The translations under genes were made by a program, and so were the position numbers. The notes under the pieces were generated by a model. It did no database searches. It saw only the letters and a program-made list of their open reading frames with translations, and was not told the origin of the DNA. This document shows, piece after piece, positions 38,925-49,361 of a stretch of DNA of 64,000 bases (position 1 is its first letter; each line of letters starts with the position of its first letter). The stretch is from Nipponacmea schrenckii. Taxonomy: Eukaryota > Mollusca > Gastropoda > Lottiidae. The DNA lies in NCBI GenBank assembly GCA_030562195.1, contig JAUJPP010000007.1, positions 17,419,769 through 17,483,768 on the forward strand, given 5' to 3'.

Positions 38925-39870
38925 AAAATAGCTGTAAAAAGTAGAATTACTGGTAAATAGTAACTACCAGTAGATTACAGTAAATAGTAAATGCTGTAAA
39001 AAGTAGATAGCTGTAAATAGTAGAACTATTGGTAAATAGTAACTACCAGTAAATTACAGTAAATAGTAAATGGTTGTAAAAAGTAGATAGCTGTAAATAG
39101 TAGAACTATTGGTAAATAGTAACTACCAGTAAATTACAGTAAATAGTAAATGCTGTAAAAAGTAGATAGCTGTAAATAGTAGAACTATTGGTAAATAGTA
39201 ACTACCAGTAAATTACAGTAAATAGTAAATGCTGTAAAAAGTAAATAGCTGTAAATAGTAGAACTATTGGTAAATAGTAACTACCAGTAAATTACAGTAA
39301 ATAGTAAATGGTTGTAAATAGTAAAATAGCTGTAAATAGTAGAACTATTGGTAAATAGTAACTACCAGTAAATAACAGTAAATAGTAAATGCTGTAAAGA
39401 GTAGAAAGCTGTAAATAGTAGAATTACTGGTAAATAGTAACTACCAGTAAATAACAGTAAATAGTAAATGCTGTAAAAAGTAAAATAGCTGTAAATAGTA
39501 GAATTATGGTAAATAGTAACTACCAGTAAATAACAGTAAATAGAAAATTAAAATAGTAGGAATTAAATTTGGTAAATAGTAACTACCAGTAAATAACAGT
39601 AAATAGTAAATGCTGTAAAAAGTAGATAGCTGTAAATAGTAGAATTACTGGTAAATAGTAACTACCAGTAAATAACAGTAAATAGTAAATGCTGTAAAAA
39701 GTAGATAGCTGTAAATAGTAGAACTATTAGTAAATAGTAACTTCCAGTAAATAGTAAATGGTTGTAAATAGTAAAATAGCTGTAAAAAGTAGAACTATTG
39801 GTAAATAGTAACTACCAGTAATGGTAAATAGCTGTAGTGTAAATAGTAAAATATCTGTAAATGGTAAACA
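38925..39870. repeat. 79-bp minisatellite, ~12 copies
   Basis: Each unit contains AAATGCTGTAAAAAGTAGAT, AGCTGTAAATAGTAGAA, CTATTGGTAAATAGTAACTA and CCAGTAAATTACAGTAAATAGT pieces built on a TAAATAGTA core. In several units TTACTGGTA and TACCAGTAA form a perfect 9-bp stem with a 9-nt loop. Confidence 0.9.
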
Positions 39871-40256
39871 GCATAGATGTAAGTTTTACAAAGATGAAAA
39901 TATTATAACAATTGGTAAATAGTATAAAGTAGGTTTTAGGAAAGGAGGAGCAATATATTAATAGCAATTGGTGTTATTTTCATGTCAAGTACTAATTAGG
40001 ATTCTATGATGTCAGATTTAAGCTTATTATACGAACAGAACCTTATTAGCTTTTAGTAAATGAATATCTCTCTATGACTATCCTTCAACAAATATAAGCT
40101 ATTAGATCTGATTTATAAGCTATGCCCCCCTACAATTTTAAGAAAAGTTATTAGAACCTATAAAAAGGTTAATTTCCTGTGTCAGTTTCTTTATTTAAAG
40201 CTGTGTCTGAAAACAAGAGACAAATATTAAAAGAAGGTGAATTTTTTCTTAGGTTA

Positions 40257-40590
40257 AAGAATATATTTGGAGAACTTCATTGGCTCTCAATTAGAATCAA
40301 TTTAAATTCATTTCCATAACATATTGTGCTCTAACTAATGAAGACTGCCCAAAGTATATTACAAAATTAATTTCAACCATATCAATCTACCAGATCTCTT
40401 CACTCAACAAATAAGTACCTAGTCAAACCTGAGAGAGTGAATTCTTGTTTTGAAGGACAAACTTTTGCCTTTGCAGCGGTAGAATTGTGCAACTCAACTG
40501 AAATTCCAATAGAACTTAAGTCAAGTACTTCTTTCCAAAGTTTCAAATGAAACCTTAAAACTTTTCTTTTTAAAAGCATTTTTCTCTAAT
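40257..40590 (+). pseudogene. Non-LTR retrotransposon (CR1/L2-like) reverse transcriptase C-terminus, decayed
   Basis: One frame from about 40257 reads as the tail of a non-LTR retrotransposon ORF2. It has ELHWLSIRI (family form LHWLPI), then SIL-N-FQPYQSTRSLHS (family form Y-P-R-LRS), then FAFAAVELCNSTEIPIELKS (family form F-VAAP-LWN-LP--I). It ends SFQSFK, a stop, then NLKTFLFK (family form FK--LKT-LF). At least four in-frame stops break it, so it is a dead 5'-truncated copy. Downstream sequence runs to an (ATT)n tract at about 40674-40691, typical of such 3' ends. The clade call rests on motif order from general knowledge and was not checked by alignment. Confidence 0.75.
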
Positions 40591-40695
40591 TGACGGTGAA
40601 GGCCTATAGGATGATATATCATTCAAACTAAAATGTAACAAAAGAGGAACTTTAGTTGGAATTTTGACAATGTCATTATTATTATTATTATATAG
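40591..40695 (+). mobile_element. 3' UTR and (ATT)n tail of the decayed non-LTR element
   Basis: About 80 bp of non-coding sequence follows the reverse-transcriptase fossil and ends in TCATTATTATTATTATTATA. A simple-repeat 3' end instead of poly(A) is usual for CR1/L2-type elements. Confidence 0.6.
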
Positions 40696-41204
40696 TTAAT
40701 ACTGAATTTGGTATTTTGATAGTTTCTTATAAGTGAAGAATATTAAGTCAGTCTTCTCAGTTTTCTAAATTAATTTTCATATGAAACCCCTTAATAGCTT
40801 CATCAGAAATCAAATAGATTCTCAGCATGTATCATACATTCTGGGTATGATAAATGTAATTATGATAAAAGAACAGTAACAAGCAACATTATAAGAGAAG
40901 TTACTGTAAAGGGGACATATTTGTATAGTTACTGTTGTTTGACTGAGTCTTGTGACTACAGATACATACTTTTGCAGCAAGATTGCCATAATACCCTTTT
41001 TTTCTGTAGAATCTTTTTTTTGGCATATGCATTGATTTTCATGATGAATGATCAATTATCTCCTAGACTTTGTCAGTGAACTTATTTTTTTTTTGGGCTA
41101 AATGTAAAGTTTATAACTAGCTAACTGCAGAGCGAATGTAAATTATAAATAAACTGAATTAGACAGGGATTTGTTACTATGATATAACTGAGAACAATTT
41201 TTCA

Positions 41205-42835
41205 CTGTGATATACTATATTCTCACTGTGGTTTGCTATATTCTCACTGTGGTATACTATATTCTCACTGTGGTATACTATATTCTCACTGTGGTATACT
41301 ATATTCTCACTGTGGTTTGCTATATTCTCACTGTGGTATACTATATTCTCACTGTGGTATACTATATTCTCACTGTGGTATACTATATTCTCACTGTGGT
41401 TTGCTATATTCTCACTGTGGTATACTATATTCTCACTGTGGTTTGCTATATTCTCACTGTGGTATACTATATTCTCACTGTGGTTTGCTATATTCTCACT
41501 GTGGTATACTATATTCTCACTGTGGTTTGCTATATTCTCACTGTGGTATACTATATTCTCACTGTGGTATACTATATTCTCACTGTAGTATACTATATTA
41601 TCACTGTGGTTTGCTATATTCTCACTGTGGTATACTATATTCTCATTGTGGTTTGCTATATTTTCACTGTGGTATACTATATTCTCACTGTGGTATACTA
41701 TATTCTCACTGTGGTATACTATATTCTCACTGTGGTTTGCTATTTTCTCACTGTGGTATACTATATTCTCACTGTGGTATACTATATGCTCGCGGTGGTA
41801 TTAAACATGCTCAAGTTTGTACATTTTATACTCACAGTGGTTATATTATATTCTCACAGTGGTTTTCGTTATATGCTCACAATGGTTATATTGTATGCTC
41901 ACGGTGTTATATTATATGCTCACGGTGGTATATTATATGTTCACAGTGGTATATTATATGCTCATGGTTGTATATATATTATATGCTCACAGTGGTATTA
42001 TATGCTCACGGTGTTATATTATATGCTCACGGTGGTATATTATATGCTCACAGTGGTATATTATATGCTCACAGTGGTATATTATATGCTCACAGTGTTA
42101 TATTATATGCTCTTGGTGGTATATTATATGCTTACAGTGGTATATTATGTGCTCATGGTTGTATATTATATGCGGACAGTGGTATTATATGCTCACAGTG
42201 GTATTATATGCTCACAATGGTATTATATGCTCACGGTGTTATATTATATGAATGGTGGTGTATTTGCTCACAGTGGTATATTATATGCTCATGGTGGTAT
42301 ATTATATGCTCATGGTGGTATATTATATGCTCATAGTGGTATATTATATGCTCATAGTGGTATATTATATGCTCACGGTGGTATATTATATGCTCACGGT
42401 GTTATATTATATGAATGGTGGTGTATTTGCTCACAGTGGTATATTATATGCTCATGGTGGTATATTATATGCTCATGGTGGTATATTATATGCTCATAGT
42501 GGTATATTATATGCTCATAGTGGTATATTATATGCTCACCGTGGTATATTATATGCCCACAGTGGTATATTATATGCCTACAGTGGTATATTATATGCTC
42601 ATGGATGTATATTAGATACTCACAGTGGTATATTATATGCTCACAGAGGTATTATATGCTCACGGTGGTATAATATGCTCACAGTGTTACATTATATGCT
42701 CTTCGTGGTATATTATATGCTCATGGTGAAATATTATATACTCAAAGTGGTTGAGTATATGCTCATCGTGGTATACTATTTATTCAAAGTTGTATATTAT
42801 TTACCCAAAGTGGTATATTATATGCTCACGGTGAA
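41205..42835. repeat. 21-bp minisatellite, ~77 copies, two subfamilies
   Basis: The left third is TATACTATATTCTCACTGTGG alternating with a TTTGC variant. The rest is TATATTATATGCTCACGGTGG and relatives. A 163-bp segment marked by AATGGTGGTGTATTTGCTCA is duplicated (42251 and 42414). The 21-bp period leaves ORFs of 430 and 367 codons open (YYILTVV and LYSHCGI repeats); these are not taken as genes. Confidence 0.95.
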
Positions 42836-43227
42836 ATAAGTGATATATTTGACTGGGAAATGTAAGATATAATAATGTTAGATAATGATTGCTGATTGGA
42901 TAATTACTGTGAAATATCATTATTCACAATGAGGTTAATTAATAGTGATATTAACCTAATGTCATAATAACACCCCTTTCTGCCTAAATTGTATCAAATT
43001 CTTAAGGGAGTTACATTATTAAATAATAAAGAATCTCCTTTGTCCTAAATGGCCATATAACTCAACTCACATTCGGGTCTGCTTATGGACCTATGAATTG
43101 CAATTCAGACAGCCACATGTAAGCAAGCTCTTGTTTTACTGAACTAGAAATAATGATCACCTGCTATTTAGGAGCTTGTAAGGTTTTTCCTATCTTTATC
43201 TTTTAACGCTTAATATAACACTCTTTA

Positions 43228-43721
43228 GTGTCATCCTCCTTCCCCCACTGAAATAAGAAGACTCATTGGAAGGAAACGTGTCAATTTATTAAATAATTGA
43301 TCCATATAACTAATAACATAATTAACATGTATTTATAACAACAATTTGTACAGAAATTGAGTACAAGTTCACAAACCATGTGAAAAATAACATAGACCTG
43401 AATAACTACCAACTTGTGTAGGGGCTTTAGAAACAAACATGAAAGCATAATAACAGTATCACAGCAGTGGCCATGGGGAGGAGGGAGGGCAACAGATTTA
43501 GAATAAACCAAATTGCAAAAGTATGGAAGAGGTAAGTGTACGGCTGACTGTGAACTTCTGGAATGACACACCATGTGACATTCCAGCCGGTCAGCGCCAC
43601 AAAAGTCATTATCTGCAATAATGTTTATTTGTGTCACCCTCCTTCCCCCACTGAAATAAGAAGACTCATGAAAGGAAACATGTCAATTTATTAAATAATT
43701 GACGCATATAACTAATAACAT
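43228..43721. repeat. ~93-bp direct repeat pair flanking the 43.4-kb ORF
   Basis: Two near-identical copies (43228-43320 and 43631-43721) starting TGTCAYCCTCCTTCCCCCA and ending ATAACTAATAACA enclose about 310 bp. CACTCTTT occurs just left of the first copy and just right of the second, which resembles a short target duplication. No primer-binding site or polypurine tract typical of an LTR element is visible, so a local segment duplication is equally possible. Confidence 0.7.
43427..43612 (-). CDS. Candidate exon or ORF with one transmembrane span, unknown
   Basis: On the minus strand a good acceptor (ATTATTGCAG, ending at 43613) is followed by ATAATGACTTTT and an open frame of 61 codons ending in TAA at 43429-43427. 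The peptide includes ALTGWNVTWCVIPEVHSQPY, then a proline-bearing hydrophobic helix AIWFILNLLPSLLPMATAVI and LLLCFHVCF. Codons are richer in G and C than the surroundings, which suggests coding origin. It resembles an extracellular loop followed by a membrane helix, but no family is assigned. It cannot be part of the 15.4-kb receptor because it lies upstream of that gene's TM1. No consensus donor precedes the stop, so it would be a terminal exon or a relic. The plus strand here also shows a GAG|GTAAGT donor after a short open frame (ATG at 43472), so the coding strand is uncertain. Confidence 0.3.
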   Translation of the reverse strand: MMTFVALTGWNVTWCVIPEVHSQPYTYLFHTFAIWFILNLLPSLLPMATAVILLLCFHVCF

Positions 43722-44652
43722 CACTCTTTTATAGTAAAGTGATAAGACATTAGGATAATAAAAGGTTAAAATAAGAGTTAATGCCCTTGATTAATCATAT
43801 ATCAGATATCAGATAGTTTTGTTCGTTTTTTTAGTAACATAACAGAATATTTACATGATAAACAGAAAATATTCCTCTCCACCATCAGAAAAGAAAATTG
43901 ACATTCGGAAACAGAATTTAGCTTGAAGATTATTTTATTAAAGGGATAATAGCCGTCAGAAGAAACGTAATATTTTAATTCACTCGAACTTGAGAAATAA
44001 CTATATATCCATCAGTGGACCTACCAGGTGTAATAACTATACATCGAAATCCCTCTATAATCCGATAAATCCACAAAATCAAGTTGTCCATTATAAAATG
44101 CTTAATGCATCCATTAAGCGATTTTCAAATTGTAATTTATAAAGGGAAGTAACTCTAACATATGGTATTCCCGCATCCTTGACCTCAACTCTAGAAATGA
44201 CCTTAACATAGGCAATGTACGATACTTAAATTCAAGGAAAACTGAGTAAAAGCATATGAATTTCAATGAATACTCCAACACTGACAAATTATTCGAGAAA
44301 AATTAATCATATTATATTTTTTTGTATACGCTGTAGAATGATTGCCTTAGCGCGATAGCGCAGACTATTTTATTCTACTGAATAGAATAGTAGCTTGCTC
44401 AGTTTTTTTTGTAGAAGTCCGAATATAGTTTTTTTGACGCTTTTTGGAAATTCATCAAGTGTAGGATACATACTTAAGTAACTAATAGTCAATATTAAAC
44501 ACAAATATTAGACGTAGGACGAGTGTATTCTAACACCTATTAACCCTTTAAAGGATGAATATTCAATCAATTAACTTAATCATTTTACACAAGAACCAGT
44601 GTTATAATGTAGTAAACTTTTGTCACTGAGGTATGGAATGCTTACTCTTTAA

Positions 44653-45141
44653 AGGGGCCCAGGCTTCATTTGTTTCGGACAATCATCCGACAGCCTCAAA
44701 CACATGAAATCTTTTGCTTAGCTAATCAGAAATAGTCTACAGAGCTTACCTTTGAAATTTGAGCCTTCAAATCCATGTGTATCCATAATTATCCGTGTTT
44801 GAAAAATCATAATGCCTTAAGAAATTACGAACGTCCCGCCATATTGGAAAACGGTTCGTCTTGATAATCAAAGAGTTATCCTTCCCGTCGTGCAATAGCG
44901 GTCATCTATATAAATAGACTACAACGCATTTTCAATTGTAGACTTTGTCAACAGGACACACAATTTTCAGACTGACTGGAGACCAGCCGCGTACAGCACG
45001 GAAAAAAAATGAAAAGTGAAATTTTTTGTTTGAGGTATATTTCAAGGTATTTTGCGATTTTCTTAGAGCTTGAGTATTTCTGAGGACTGTTAAATGTAAC
45101 AAAGGCCCAAAACGACCCCTAAAAATCAAGCCTGGGCCCCT
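44653..45141. mobile_element. TTAA-flanked TIR element, copy 1 (489 bp)
   Basis: The element is bounded by TTAA on both sides (44649-44652 and 45142-45145). Its terminal inverted repeats begin AGGGGCCCAGGCTT and end AAGCCTGGGCCCCT. It has no coding capacity beyond short chance ORFs. TTAA target duplication is the hallmark of piggyBac-type insertion, so this is a non-autonomous piggyBac-like MITE by inference. It is nearly identical to the copy at 63.4 kb in the same orientation. Confidence 0.85.
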
Positions 45142-45312
45142 TTAAGGATCAGTAATATTATATTACTTGGTTACAATACTAGATAATCATTCAGTATCCA
45201 CTCCTACAGATTAAAGGATTAAAGAGTTAAGCTGACAGAGATAGTTAATTACACATACTAAATTAAAGATTTAGTTGAGTGGGTAATAAATGTCCCATTT
45301 AAGACATTCGGA

Positions 45313-45380
45313 AATCATGGTAGCTCAGTGAGTAGCTCACTTATCTGAGTGTCATCAAGGTGTTTGGATGTTTGAAAACC
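45313..45380 (+). mobile_element. tRNA-like SINE head
   Basis: TGGTAGCTCAGTGAGTAGC (box A, 45318-45336) is followed about 45 bp later by a weak box B (GATGTTTGAAAACC). It is not a tRNA gene because no cloverleaf or anticodon arm forms around it. Confidence 0.45.
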
Positions 45381-45837
45381 AAAATTGTTAAAACATGGCT
45401 TTTTCTTTATATATAGGGCTAATGTAATAATTCTTAATTCTATCAATTGAGTGGGGGGATGTTGATTCCTCTGTAAAGTGGAATTGATTGATGCATTTTC
45501 TTCATTATCTTGTCACAAACTTGCTTCATACAATTCCCACTGCAGCATTCTGGTTTGATGAAGGTCAGTGAATGCAGTAGATGGATAGGTCCCCTGATGC
45601 TACTTGTTTCCGAACATCTAACTATCGCATCTTTAAACTTTACTTAACCCCTATTTGTTCCAATTAAATATTATCTTATTATAACATGTGTGCATTCTTG
45701 TCATATCTTTGGCATCCAATGGGTTAATCCCTTGTGTATATATGACCCTTAATCTCATAGCAAACAATTCTATATCATATTATTCTGAATTAGGAAATCA
45801 ACTCTGTGAATAATTAAGGCCTTTATATCACACCCAT

Positions 45838-45955
45838 GGGTTCAACATAAGGGTCAAAGTTTACACTGGCTGAACTCATGGAAGCACTGGCACTGACATC
45901 AACAAAAATGCAGCTCGCTACCAACTGAGCTATTCCACTTGTACATGAGTGTAAT
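45838..45955 (-). mobile_element. tRNA-like SINE head of a second type
   Basis: On the minus strand TAGCTCAGTTGGTAGCG (45932-45916) is a near-perfect box A. GAGTTCAGCC about 45 nt later is a decayed box B. The sequence after it differs from the 5.4-kb family. Confidence 0.5.
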
Positions 45956-47231
45956 GCCTTTATTATGGAGGTTTAATAGTTCAACAGTGCTGAAAAATAT
46001 TAAAAAGCACATGTACTGCTGTAAGGCATATTATGGAAGAGAATATTTTAAGACTTCATATATTTTTTTATAGACAATACTAGCATTCAGAGTTCAGTTG
46101 GGTCAGTTTCTGTTGTTATTGAGTACTCAATTTATTAACCGGATTTTTCAAGACAACATCTCTAACTAGATTTTTAAGTTTAATGTTGCTGAATTGAACT
46201 TTCTTAGATTATCTGTGCTTATTGAAAGTATGATTGGAAGATAACTCATTCGAAATCATCAGACTTTCGCTCCCAGTGAGAGTAAGAAAATTACCATTTG
46301 AACAAACTATGAATGATGCAGCCTGTAAAGTGTATAAGTGGTGAAATTAAATAATTGACTTATGTAAGATGATATATAAATAGGCATAGGTAAAGAAACC
46401 TAAGAAATAGATATAAAGTATGGAGTTAATAGATGTAAGAAACAGTATATCTTGGGTTTCTTTAATTAAATATAAATTTACCAAAGTTATGATCCATCAT
46501 CATAGTAAGAAAATTTGACATATAAAAAGTTTTGCTTTGCCTCTCAGGGACAAGTTATTTACAGATATGATGAGGTTATATATACTTGCTGAGTAAAGTA
46601 TATGATGGCAAGCCTTAAGGACAAGGAAAATATTGTTACATGAATTATATTATTTTAAATACTCTATCACATGCTATAGTGAATTGTAAATGTTTATTAG
46701 TTGATAATCTTCAACGGTTTATCACCGTATAACAATCTAGGATTAACCTATTCTTAACCCCTGTTAATCAGGATGCACATCATTATTATTTAATCACAAA
46801 TAAACATGTTTCAGGTTTTTTCATTTCATGACCATTACAGAGGCCTACCAGTATTGTCACTATTTAATTACAAACCTAGCAATCATTTTTGTTGGTCATT
46901 AATTGATTCATATCAAAATTTTGCAATTAGGCCAGATCATTTTTATTTCTGTTTATTTTTCAACAACAAACATCTGTTAAAGCAGGGGAGAAAACCTGTA
47001 AAAGTGGGAGTAGGAGAGAATGAATTCCAGAATTGGTTTAAATCCTTATTTCTCAATATTAATTTAATCTTAAATTATAATATATTTATTAAAAATGGTA
47101 GTTTTTGATGATGATTTTTGTTCAATGGGAATGGAGGCAGCAAGGCTAACTTATACACAAGGACTTTTAACATAGCAGAAGAAACTGAGGCAAGAAAGTC
47201 AATAGAATATACACATGAATTAATTGAGCAT

Positions 47232-47470
47232 GGAGCAAAAAGTCAATGAGAATATTGTACTTTGTAAATACGCAAACTTATTGAATGGGACTGGGACAAT
47301 GAGAATATTGTACTTTGTAAATACTCAAACTTATTGAATGGGACTGGGACAATGAGAATATTGTACTTTGTAAATACTCAAACTTATTGAATGGACTGGG
47401 ACAATGAGAATATTGTACTTTGTAAATACTCAAACTTATTGAATGGACTGGGACAATGATAATATTGTAC
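47232..47470. repeat. 52-53-bp minisatellite, ~4.5 copies
   Basis: AATGAGAATATTGTACTTTG, TAAATACTCAAACTTATTGA and ATGGGACTGGGAC repeat almost without change, so the array is young. Confidence 0.9.
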
Positions 47471-47639
47471 TTTTTTAATACTTAGAACTCATAAACTGAT
47501 TTAGAAGAAGGTCTATATTGAGTATTTTCATGAATGAAAGTAAACACTCATTGAATGAAAGAAAGAAATGAAACATCCAATAGTATTTCCAGGGCAGCAG
47601 CATCAGCCTACTGTTTTTTCGATTTCCATCTATCCAGTG

Positions 47640-47785
47640 ATCTTTAATTTGCATTGCCTATAGCACACAGGGCCCCAGTTTATTGTCCCATCCGAACTAC
47701 TTGGACACATTTTCCATGTCATTTCCTCCGACCTGCATCACTGTCAAGGGAAAACTAAAATTCCCTAAGGTATAATCTCAACCGA
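47640..47785 (-). mobile_element. SINE body and tail fragment
   Basis: It shares GCCCCAGTTTATTGTCCCAT, TTTTCCATGTCA and CCTGCATCACTGTCAAGGG with the 5.4-kb SINE in the same orientation. The tRNA-like head is missing. Confidence 0.6.
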
Positions 47786-48528
47786 AAGGGAGCATAAAGT
47801 AAAAAATGAGAATATTCTAAAATATATAAAATGATTAGTTATTTTAATTAAAGCATGCAGCAAGAGGAGAAAATCTGTGGAATGTTAAATATGAGGTCTA
47901 AAACCTGCACAGGAAATCATTCTGATATTTTCTGTATTATAAGATTATGAGAATATCTTGTTTTAAAAATTATTATATATATTGAAATTCAAACCAGTCA
48001 GCTGGTTAGACTACAGTTATACATGTGTACAGATTAAAGGTATGTTCCTATATTGGTGTCTATAGGTAGGAATAGATTAGCGATAGTGCCAGCATTGTGC
48101 TTGGACCTGCATCTTGTGTTCTCTCCTAATATTGTACTATATGGATAATCCTGCACTTTACACAGCATCAGATTCCATATGTTGTCTATTCGCTTCAGAA
48201 TGAGAAACCCAAGTGTCTCTTTAATATATTTAGAATCATTTCTCCTGATTTCTATGTAATCAACACACTTGCAGGAAGTCTCTTCCTCATTTTTCTTCTA
48301 AATATAAACACATGCATAAACGAGTAGGAGTCCTGCCGTTGTGATTCACTACCTCATATGAAGCTATTTGTTTAAAGTGAACTATGTTCCTATGAAATGT
48401 TGTATTGATAAGGGTGCTTACTAAAACACTGATTGTATGGATGCTGTTCATTTTCAATTAATTGTACTGACTGAAAGTTAACCGTTACTGATAGGGCTTT
48501 AGAATAAAGAATATACGATGGGTGAGGT

Positions 48529-48693
48529 CAAGTCTCATGTTAGTGTTCCGTGTTAGTGTTAACACCATCAAATAACACGAAATTTGAACTCGCTACTCCG
48601 ACATTATTTAGCAGTCCCAATATATGTCGGATTACTCCAGAGCACAGCACCAAATTAACCGCATAACACTAGCACAGATTTTGACCTCACCCA
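48529..48693. mobile_element. MITE with TGGGTGAGGTCAA inverted ends (165 bp)
   Basis: The left end TGGGTGAGGTCAAGTCTC and the right end TTTTGACCTCACCCA are inverted repeats, with further paired blocks (GTTAGTGTT on the left, AACACTAGC on the right). There is no coding capacity. The target duplication could not be fixed, so the superfamily is open. Confidence 0.65.
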
Positions 48694-48780
48694 ATGTCTT
48701 TATCAGCTTTTGTGGTAACAATTAATGAAATATTTTATAGAAAAGCTTAAGCCATGAAAAACAATATAATTTTCTATCCG

Positions 48781-48889
48781 TCACAATGGGACCATTATTT
48801 AGCCAACCTTTTCTGGTAATTAATTAGCTATGACTTATACAGAATCTAAAGGTATTAAGAAAATTGGCTGCTAAATAGCCCCATTGTGA
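48781..48889. mobile_element. Small MITE with TCACAATGGG inverted ends (109 bp)
   Basis: TCACAATGGGACCATTATTT at the left pairs with AAATAGCCCCATTGTGA at the right, and GCCAA with TTGGC inside, so the whole sequence can fold on itself. It lies 87 bp right of the previous MITE and shares no sequence with it. Confidence 0.6.
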
Positions 48890-49361
48890 TAATACATCAT
48901 TCAATATTGCCACAGTGATGAATTGTGTTGTTTAATGAAGATGTGCTTGTTAGTTAATTTGATTATGTCCTTCATATTAATCAGGCTCACCTAATTTTTG
49001 CTTATTTAAGTTTTTGTCTGAATAAATATGATTGAAATATCCTATCTCTTGTTTTGACCAATTGTATTTGTGTATCAAATTTATGTGCTTGTTGACTACT
49101 ATTCAACACAAACAAACTAATTACTGTTATGACCTTAAGCTTTATAGTTTTACTGAAATCCTCACATCTAATCCCTGCTTCATCATAGGTTGATGGCATG
49201 GAATTATCTCTGGCTTTCAGAAGGATTTCACATTTATAAAAACGTTATTTCTGCCTTCTCACATTTATCAATGAAATATCAGACTCAAAATAGAACTGTT
49301 GTCCCAAATATTCTTTGTCAAGATAAGAACATTCAAAATTTGATATCTGTGGTTTTAATTT

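Larger units (their letters stand above)
45146..49361. other. Repeat-derived and unassigned sequence
   Basis: SINE heads, a SINE body, the 52-bp array and two MITEs account for part of this. A 100-codon ORF at 46.8 kb is AT-driven and not gene-like. Confidence 0.5.

Noticed and set aside
41207..42499. 430-codon and overlapping 367-codon plus-strand ORFs
   Set aside because: Both are readings of the 21-bp array in different frames, with no non-repeat coding sequence attached.
43228..43721. Terminal-repeat retrotransposon in miniature (TRIM)
   Set aside because: Direct repeats and a possible target duplication exist, but no primer-binding site follows the left repeat and no polypurine tract precedes the right one.
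44932..45129. 65-codon ORF and its partner at 63679-63861
   Set aside because: They lie inside the two TTAA/TIR elements and diverge by frameshift between near-identical copies, so they are not coding.
45313..45380. tRNA gene
   Set aside because: Box A is good but no acceptor stem or anticodon arm pairs up; a SINE head fits better. The same applies at 45838-45955 and 5580-5645.
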